From positions 1 through 47,001 of the forward strand of contig NZ_WYCT01000012.1 in the NCBI RefSeq assembly GCF_011008945.1: a stretch of DNA of 47,001 nucleotides, in the 5' to 3' direction. The translations under genes were made by a program, and so were the position numbers. Within the stretch, counting starts at the first letter, position 1, and each line of letters begins with the position of its first letter. This DNA is from Streptomyces harenosi (lineage in GTDB: Bacteria; Actinomycetota; Actinomycetes; Streptomycetales; Streptomycetaceae). Shown here in pieces: positions 41,418 to 47,001 of this stretch. The notes under the pieces were generated by a model. That model did no database searches and was not told the DNA's origin. It saw only the letters and a program-made list of their open reading frames with translations.

Positions 41418-42430
41418 CCGCTGCTCCAGTTCAGGAGGTTGATGCCGAGCTTGGGCGTGCCGTTGTCGTTGCCGTCGTAGTAGTGGTAGACGATCAGGTC
41501 CCCGTCGACGTCGTTCATGATCGACTGCCCGCCGGGGCCGATGACGCTCCCGTGCGACTCCAGGACGGGCGTGCCCCCGTTGTTCATCATCGACACGCCG
41601 TTCCGGTCGTAGTACGGGCCGGTGACCTTGGTGGCCCGGCCCACCTTGACCTTGTACGTCGAGCTGGTCCCGCTGCAGCAGGTGTCGTACGAGGCGAACA
41701 GGTAGTAGTACCCGTTGCGCTTGACGACGAAGGGGGCCTCGACCGCCTTGGTGCCGGTCGGGCGGGAGGCGAGCGAGTACCGCGTGGTGTCGGAGGCGAG
41801 CTGCTTGCCGGTGGACGGATCGATGCGGATCATCTTGATCCCGGTCCACCAGCTCCCGAAGGACAGCCACCACTTCCCGTCGTCGTCGACGAAGAGGTTG
41901 GGGTCGATGGCGTTGTAGTCGCTGGAGGAGGTGGAGGTGTAGACGATGCCGTAGTCGGTCCAGCTTCCCGGCTGTCCCGTGGACGAACCGGCCAGCCCGA
42001 TGGCCGAGGTGTTCGAGCCGAAGGACGAGACGGAGTAGTACATCAGGTACTTGCCGCCCCGGTACGAGATGTCGGGCGCCCAGGCCTCGGGGACGGTGGA
42101 GTACCGCGACCACCAGCTGGGCCGGGAGGCGAAGGCGTCGGCCCCGGCGGCGAAGGCGGTGCGGTCGGAGGAGGTCTTGCCGGCGATGCCGCCGCCGGTC
42201 GCGTAGAGCAGGTACTGCCCCGAGGAGGTGCGGACCATCGTCGGGTCGTGCGTGACCACCGATCCGGTGACCCGGCCGGGGTTCGGGTACGCGGAGGCCG
42301 TGCCCGGCAGCAGCGCGAGCACCGCGGCGGCGGGGAGGGCGAGGAGGGCGGTCCTCCCGCGGCTGACGCGGGTGGTGCGGCCGAGGGGGCTGAGGGGGCT
42401 GAGGCGGGCGGTGCGGCTCATGCGGCTCAT
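41399..42430 (-). CDS. Secreted GH43 arabinan endo-1,5-alpha-L-arabinosidase
   Basis: A 343-residue glycosidase of family 43. Signal peptide: basic start, hydrophobic TALLALPAAAVLALLPG, cleavage near ASA at about 47. Catalytic carboxylates by family pattern are D62 (THDPTM), D176 (AIDPNLF) and E231 (VEAPFV); a calcium/chloride-site His is in ESHGSV. It cuts alpha-1,5-arabinan. I start at the first of two ATGs in tandem (42430); the frame opens 13 codons earlier but that part is leader with the operator. Promoter TTGACG-17-TACGTT lies upstream, with an inverted repeat in the 5' leader. It overlaps the deleted GH43 gene downstream. Confidence 0.92.
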   Translation of the reverse strand: MSRMSRTARLSPLSPLGRTTRVSRGRTALLALPAAAVLALLPGTASAYPNPGRVTGSVVTHDPTMVRTSSGQYLLYATGGGIAGKTSSDRTAFAAGADAFASRPSWWSRYSTVPEAWAPDISYRGGKYLMYYSVSSFGSNTSAIGLAGSSTGQPGSWTDYGIVYTSTSSSDYNAIDPNLFVDDDGKWWLSFGSWWTGIKMIRIDPSTGKQLASDTTRYSLASRPTGTKAVEAPFVVKRNGYYYLFASYDTCCSGTSSTYKVKVGRATKVTGPYYDRNGVSMMNNGGTPVLESHGSVIGPGGQSIMNDVDGDLIVYHYYDGNDNGTPKLGINLLNWSSGWPVAY

Positions 42431-42442
42431 GGGGAGTTTCCG

Positions 42443-42509
42443 TTCGTGATATCGAACACTGATCGCCACTTCGGACCGGGAACGTAGAAGCGAACCCCGT
42501 ACGCGTCAA
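42443..42509 (-). promoter_or_regulatory. Arabinanase promoter and GTTCG/CGAAC operator
   Basis: On the minus strand -35 TTGACG (42509-42504), 17-base spacer, -10 TACGTT (42486-42481). Downstream of the expected start is the 16-bp palindrome GTTCGTGATATCGAAC (42442-42457), containing ATATCGAACAC (42449-42459) shared with the dehydratase leader. Confidence 0.7.
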
Positions 42510-42700
42510 CGGTCCGCGCAGCATCGGCACCCGTTGGCCGAAAATCGCCCCTCCGCGTCCCTCCAGGACGCCCCGGCCTCGGTCACCCTCGCCGAGAGTG
42601 GTCCTCATGTGACCCGGACGGGTTCCGCTGTGGACAATGGCCCCGCACAAGATCGACGCCGGCGCGCACCGCGGCGGAACAGGCAGGAGGAGGCGCTCCC

Positions 42701-45436
42701 TTGGCGCTCAGCAGACGTATCTTCGGCGGCCTCGCCGGCACCGCCGTCCTCGGCCTGGCGCTCGGCGGCAGCAGCGGGGCCGCGCCCGGCTCCGGCGCCT
42801 TCCCCACCGTGCCCACCGGTGAGCCGCCCGCCCCGCCGGCCGCCGACGGGGCGCGGCACGAGGTCCGGCTGGAGGGGCGCTCGCTGCTGGTCGACGGCCG
42901 GCGCCTGGCGCTGTGGCCCGGCGAGGTGCACCCCTTCCGGCTGCCGAGCCCGTCACTGTGGCGGGACGTGCTGGAGAAGATGCGCGCCTACGGCTACAAC
43001 GCGGTGAGCGTCCCCGTCCCGTGGAACGTCCACTCCCCCGCGCCCGGCCGCCACGACTTCACCGGCGTGCGCGACCTGGACCTGTTCCTGCGGACGGCCG
43101 CCGAGTGCCACCTGTACGTCATCCTGCGGCCCGGCCCGTACCTGGGCGCGGACCTGGACGCGGGCGGCCTGCCGGGCTGGCTGACGGCGGCCGGGGGCCG
43201 GGCCCGGACCACCGACCCGGCCTATCTGCGGCACGCCGACGCGTGGCTGGCCCGCGTCCACGCCATCGCCGTCCGGCACCTGTACACATCCGGCCGCGGC
43301 ACGGTCCTGCTCTACCAGACCGAGGACGCCTCCGGCACCGCCGACGCCGGCGCCTACACGGCCCACCTGCGCGCCCGGGCCCGCGCCGACGGCATCGACG
43401 TCCCCCTGGTGAGCGGGTACGCCGGGGAGCCGGCCGCGCACGGTGCCGCCGGGGTGCGGCGGCTCGGCCTGGCCCGCCTCGCCGAGGGCGCCGCGCTGCC
43501 CGTCCCGCTGCTGGCGTTCGGCGGCACCTCCTGGGGCTGGCTGGCCGCGCCGGGCGCCCCCGCGTCGTACGACCGCGGGGCGGCCCTGGACGCGGGGCGG
43601 CAGCCGGGCGAGGAGCTGGCCCCCGTCCACCAGATCGGCCATCTGCTGCGCCACGTGCCGGACTTCGCCCGGCTGGAGCCGGCGGCGCCGGTGCGCGCGG
43701 CCGACGCGCGGCTGGGCGTCTCCCACCTGGCCAACCCCGACACCGGCACCCATGTGTACGTCGTGCGCAACGACTCGGGCGCCGACGTCACGGCGCTGCT
43801 GCCGGGCACCGGGATCGAGGCACCCGTCACCGTTCCGGCCCGCGACGCCCGGCTGCTGGTGACGGGCCTGTCGCTGGGCGGGCGGCGGAAGCTGGCGTAC
43901 TCCACCGCGCAGCCGATGGTGTTCCTGTCCACCGGGCAGGCGGACATCGCCGTGTTCACCGGGGCGCGCGGCCGGATGGCGCACGTCGTGCTGGACTGCC
44001 CGGACGATCCGCGGCCCTACCGGCTGGACGACGAGGCCGCGTGGGCGTACGACCGCGGCCGGCTGCACGTGACGGCGCCGCTCGGCGACGGCGCGCCGAC
44101 CCGGGTGCGGATCGACGGCGGCGGCTCCGGCCGGCCCCTGCTGCTGCTCTTCGCCGACGACGCCGCCTCGCTGCGGCTGTGGCCGTGCCGGACCCCGTCC
44201 GGCCCGCTCCTCGTGCACGGCCCGGCCCTGGTGCGCTCCGCCTCGGTGGACGGCGGCGCGCTCCGCCTCACCGGCGACACGACCGAGGAGACCGGAGTGC
44301 GGGTGTGGGGGCCGCGCGGCGTGACGGAGGTGAGCTGGAACGGGACCGCGCTGCCCGTCCGGGCCGACCGCTCCGGCGCCCTGGCGGCCCGGCGTCCGCT
44401 GCCGGGCGCGCCGCAGGTGGTGCTGCCCGCGCTGGGCGGCTGGCGGCGCCGGACGGAGAACCCGGAGTCCGCCCCCGGCTTCGACGACTCCGGCTGGACG
44501 GCGGCGGCGCGGACCACGTCGTCCAGCACGACTCCCGTGCCCGACGCCCAGCCCGTCCTCTTCGCCGACGACTACGGCTACCACTACGGCGACGTCTGGT
44601 ACCGCGGCCGCCTGACCGGCGCGGCCGGGCTGACGTCGGTGTCGCTGGCCTACCGCACCGGCTCCGGCGGGCTGCTGATGGCCTGGCTGGACGGGGAGCC
44701 GCTCGGCACCCACCGGATGCCGCCGCCGGAGGAGAACCCGGTGGGCAAGGACACCTGGGCGGCGACGGCCCGCTTCCGCCTGCCGGCCGGCCTGCGCGGG
44801 CGGCTGCGGGAGCGGCGGCGCGCCGCCCCCGTCCTGTCCGTGCTGGTCCGGCGGACCGCGCACGCCCAGGACGCCGCCGGGCGGGACACCCACAAGGCGG
44901 CGCGCGGCCTGACGGGCGCCTACTTCCAGGGGGCCTCGCCGGAGGTGCGGTGGCGGCTGCGCGGCGCGAACGCGCCCGACCCGGTGCGCGGGCCGCTCAA
45001 CCACGGCGGCCTGTACGGCGAACGGCACGGCTGGCACCTGCCGGGCCACGACGACGGCGGCTGGGAGGAGGCCGTCTTCCCGCGCGCCGACCGGCGCCAG
45101 GGCGTGTGCTGGTACCGCACGACGTTCCGGCTCTCCGTCCCCCGCGACGTCGACGCCTCGGTCGGCCTGGTCCTCGACGACGACCCCGGCCGCGCCTACC
45201 GCGTCCAGATCTTCCTCAACGGCTGGAACATGGGCGAGTACGTCAACGACGCCGGGCCGCGCCGGCCCGTCCCCCTGCCGGGCGGCATCCTGCGCACCCG
45301 GGGCGCCAACACCCTCGCGCTGGCCGTCCTCGCCGACGGGACCACGCCGAGCGGGCCGGGCGAGGTGCGCCTGACGCTGCTGGGCGCGGCGGCGGGCGGG
45401 GTGCCGGTGACGCCGGTGGACTCCCCCGGCCGGTGA
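42701..45436 (+). CDS. Tat-exported GH35-like protein lacking catalytic Glu
   Basis: A 911-residue protein with a twin-arginine signal (LSRRIFGGLAGTAVLG). Its barrel begins like GH35 beta-galactosidases: WPGEVHPFRLPSPSLWRDVLEKMRAYGYNAVSVPVPWNVHSP and ILRPGPYLGADLDAGGLPGWL. The acid/base motif (normally QVENEY) is QTEDAS at 206-211, so the key Glu is Ala210. The segment that normally carries the nucleophile is missing: only about 68 residues lie between this motif and GGTSWGWL at 274. C-terminal beta domains (jelly-roll type) are intact. It is probably a non-catalytic carbohydrate binder or an enzyme with another mechanism. TTG start with AGGAGGAGG seven bases upstream. Confidence 0.85.
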   Translation: MALSRRIFGGLAGTAVLGLALGGSSGAAPGSGAFPTVPTGEPPAPPAADGARHEVRLEGRSLLVDGRRLALWPGEVHPFRLPSPSLWRDVLEKMRAYGYNAVSVPVPWNVHSPAPGRHDFTGVRDLDLFLRTAAECHLYVILRPGPYLGADLDAGGLPGWLTAAGGRARTTDPAYLRHADAWLARVHAIAVRHLYTSGRGTVLLYQTEDASGTADAGAYTAHLRARARADGIDVPLVSGYAGEPAAHGAAGVRRLGLARLAEGAALPVPLLAFGGTSWGWLAAPGAPASYDRGAALDAGRQPGEELAPVHQIGHLLRHVPDFARLEPAAPVRAADARLGVSHLANPDTGTHVYVVRNDSGADVTALLPGTGIEAPVTVPARDARLLVTGLSLGGRRKLAYSTAQPMVFLSTGQADIAVFTGARGRMAHVVLDCPDDPRPYRLDDEAAWAYDRGRLHVTAPLGDGAPTRVRIDGGGSGRPLLLLFADDAASLRLWPCRTPSGPLLVHGPALVRSASVDGGALRLTGDTTEETGVRVWGPRGVTEVSWNGTALPVRADRSGALAARRPLPGAPQVVLPALGGWRRRTENPESAPGFDDSGWTAAARTTSSSTTPVPDAQPVLFADDYGYHYGDVWYRGRLTGAAGLTSVSLAYRTGSGGLLMAWLDGEPLGTHRMPPPEENPVGKDTWAATARFRLPAGLRGRLRERRRAAPVLSVLVRRTAHAQDAAGRDTHKAARGLTGAYFQGASPEVRWRLRGANAPDPVRGPLNHGGLYGERHGWHLPGHDDGGWEEAVFPRADRRQGVCWYRTTFRLSVPRDVDASVGLVLDDDPGRAYRVQIFLNGWNMGEYVNDAGPRRPVPLPGGILRTRGANTLALAVLADGTTPSGPGEVRLTLLGAAAGGVPVTPVDSPGR

Positions 45437-45464
45437 GGCTCGGCGCCCCGCGCCCCCGGGGGTC

Positions 45465-46940
45465 TCAGGCCAGGTCGCGCAGGGTCTCGCCGAGCGCCGC
45501 CACCCCTTCGGCGATGACGCCGGGCGGGGTGGCCGCGTAGCCGAGGACCAGGCCCGGGCGGCCCGCCGTCTGCCGGTGCCAGGACAGCGGCTGGCACTTC
45601 ACCCCCCGGGCGAGCGCGGCGGCGGCCAGCTCCGTGTCGGGCACCTCGGCCGGGTAGGTGACCATCAGGTGCAGACCGGCCGCGGCACCGTGCACGACCG
45701 CGCCCGGCAGATGCGCGGCGAGGGCGGCGATCATGGCGTCGCGGCGCCGCCGGTGACGCCCGCGCAGCAGCCGCAGGTGCCGTTCCAGGGCACCGGATTC
45801 CATCAGGTGGGCCAGCACGAGCTGCGGCAGCACGGCGTTGCCCAGGTCGGTGAAGCGCTTGGCCTCGGTCAGCGCCTCCCGGTGGCGGGGCGGCGGCACC
45901 ATCCAGCCGGTCCGCAGCGCGGGCGCGAGCAGTTTGGACACGCTGCCCAGGTAGCAGACCCGGTCGGCCAGCAGCGCCCGCAGCGCGGGCACCGGCGGCC
46001 GGTCGTAGCGGTGCTCCGCGTCGTAGTCGTCCTCCAGGATCAGCCCGCCCTCCCGTGCCCAGCCCAGCAGCGCGCGGCGGCGCTCCCCGCTCGTCACGAC
46101 GCCGGTGGGGAACTGGTGGGCGGGGGTGAGCAGCACCGCGCGGGCGCCGGTGGCCCGCAGCGCGTCCACGCGCACCCCGGCCTCGTCGACCGGCACCGGC
46201 GGAGTGGCCAGGCCGCCGTTGGCCAGGTGCTGACGGGTCCCCAGCGAACCGGGGTCCTCCACCGCGACGCGGTCGACGCCGTCGGCCCGCAGCACGGGGT
46301 GCAGCAGGGTGAGGGCCTGCGCGGTGCCGGCGACGATCAGCACCTCGTCCGGCTCCACCCGGATGCCCCGGCCACGGGCCAGCCAGCCGGCGACGGCCCG
46401 GCGCAGCCGGGGGGCGCCGCGGGGGTCGCCGTACCCGAGGTGCTCGGCGGACAGCTCGGTGAGCACCTCCCGTTCGGCGCGCAGCCAGGCCGCGCGGGGG
46501 AAGGCGGCGAGGTCGGGGCGGCCCGGGGTGAAGTCCACGCGGGCGGGGGCGGTGCGCAGCGCGTCGAAGACGGCGGCGTCCGGCGCGCCCGTGAACAGCG
46601 GTGGGGACGCGGCCGGGCGGGACGGCGAAGGGGAGGCGGGCGAGGGGACGGCGGGTGCCGCGACGACCACCGTGCCGCCGCGGCGGCGCCCCTGGACGTG
46701 TCCTTCCTCGGCGAGCCGCCGGTACGCCTCGGTCACCACCCCGCGCGAGACGCGCAGTTCGGCGGCGAGCACCCGGGTGGGCGGCAGCCTGCTGCCCACG
46801 GCGAGCCGGCCGTCGGCCACCGCCTGCCGCAGCCGCCGGGCCAGCCAGTCCGCCTTGCCCCCGGCGGGCGCCTCGCCGGCGTCGAGCTGCAGGAAGTCGG
46901 AACCGGTGGCGGCGGCGCCACCCACATCCCCCTCGTTCAC
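45465..46940 (-). CDS. MocR-type regulator (GntR helix plus aminotransferase domain)
   Basis: A 491-residue regulator. The N-terminal GntR winged helix is LARRLRQAVADGRLAVGSRLPPTRVLAAELRVSRGVVTEAYRRLAEEGHV (about 33-82). A Pro/Ser linker leads to a fold-type I aminotransferase domain with GTAQALTL, EDDYDAEHRYDR and the PLP lysine K336 in SVSKLLAPALRTGW. Such proteins often control vitamin B6 or amino-acid genes. The start is taken as GTG 46940 (VNEGDVGG). The frame stays open 20 codons further, but that extension runs into the adapter-like sequence at the window edge. The likely divergent partner gene lies outside the window. Confidence 0.9.
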   Translation of the reverse strand: MNEGDVGGAAATGSDFLQLDAGEAPAGGKADWLARRLRQAVADGRLAVGSRLPPTRVLAAELRVSRGVVTEAYRRLAEEGHVQGRRRGGTVVVAAPAVPSPASPSPSRPAASPPLFTGAPDAAVFDALRTAPARVDFTPGRPDLAAFPRAAWLRAEREVLTELSAEHLGYGDPRGAPRLRRAVAGWLARGRGIRVEPDEVLIVAGTAQALTLLHPVLRADGVDRVAVEDPGSLGTRQHLANGGLATPPVPVDEAGVRVDALRATGARAVLLTPAHQFPTGVVTSGERRRALLGWAREGGLILEDDYDAEHRYDRPPVPALRALLADRVCYLGSVSKLLAPALRTGWMVPPPRHREALTEAKRFTDLGNAVLPQLVLAHLMESGALERHLRLLRGRHRRRRDAMIAALAAHLPGAVVHGAAAGLHLMVTYPAEVPDTELAAAALARGVKCQPLSWHRQTAGRPGLVLGYAATPPGVIAEGVAALGETLRDLA

Positions 46941-46986
46941 CGGGCCATGGTGCCATCGCCGCGGGAAGCCCGCGCAGGGCGGGGAG

Positions 46987-47000
46987 TGTCTCTTATACAC
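46987..47000. other. Tn5/Nextera mosaic-end sequence (adapter)
   Basis: TGTCTCTTATACAC at 46987-47000 equals 14 bases of the Tn5 mosaic end used in Nextera libraries. It is AT-rich and unlike its surroundings. It is almost certainly untrimmed adapter at a contig end, not genomic sequence. Confidence 0.9.
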
Positions 47001-47001
47001 C

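Noticed and set aside
46941..47000. Longer N-terminus of the MocR regulator
   Set aside because: Its first codons come from the adapter sequence at the contig end.

Overview
The window is about 47 kb of very GC-rich DNA (GTG and TTG starts, strong third-position GC, Streptomyces-type -10 boxes such as TAGGCT and TAGCCT, probable leaderless mRNAs). It is a Streptomyces chromosomal segment. From memory, not checked, the gene order matches the S. coelicolor chromosome from the tellurium-resistance/aceE genes through fasR-fabDHPF to a ChvE-type sugar ABC transporter. The right edge carries a 14-base Tn5/Nextera mosaic-end sequence, so it is probably a contig end and not native sequence.

Layout. 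(1) 1-3606: tail of an unknown gene, then a leftward ter stress operon (two tandem TerD proteins, a DUF475/TerC-like membrane protein, a TerA-like protein). (2) 3719-8887: a peroxiredoxin and a DUF3052 protein leftward, the homodimeric pyruvate dehydrogenase E1 (aceE) rightward, then a 1-kb gene-free stretch holding an 11-copy tandem array of about 38 bp. (3) 8888-17166: a divergent DHA2 exporter/TetR pair with clear operator elements, a DUF1023-like hydrolase, a DUF4429-SHOCT protein, an aldo-keto reductase/MerR pair with a textbook 19-bp-spacer promoter, a GNAT, a class-C-type serine hydrolase and a pirin. (4) 17228-22779: the type II fatty-acid synthase core, fasR-fabD-fabH-acpP-fabF, followed by a DUF3145 gene. 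(5) 22961-29943: an SGNH hydrolase, a mutarotase, an exported pyroglutamyl-peptidase-like protein with Ser in place of the catalytic Cys, an EI24 membrane protein, Ohr, and an NADP-oxidoreductase/MarR divergent pair. (6) 29947-31827: an accessory-looking regulatory patch (UTRA-only protein, GntR-UTRA regulator, HATPase anti-sigma-like protein).

(7) 32114-45436 is the most interesting part, a sugar-acquisition and oxidation island: a galactonate-dehydratase-like enolase-superfamily enzyme coupled to a zinc dehydrogenase; a TIM-barrel (U32-like) protein of unknown role; a ChvE-MmsA-MmsB monosaccharide importer; a Tat-exported mutarotase; a secreted GH43 arabinanase; an internally deleted GH43-ricin B remnant; and a Tat-exported GH35-like protein that seems to lack both catalytic glutamates. 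Three of these transcription units share an ATA[T/C]CGAACAC element in the promoter or leader, which suggests one regulon. A different 16-bp element is repeated at a 21-bp period upstream of the importer. The window ends in a MocR-type regulator (45465-46940).

How the genes work together: polymers rich in arabinose or galactose would be trimmed outside the cell, anomers equilibrated by the exported mutarotase, the sugar imported by ChvE-MmsAB, then oxidised and dehydrated in the cytoplasm. The actual sugar and the fate of the keto-acid product cannot be decided from sequence alone.
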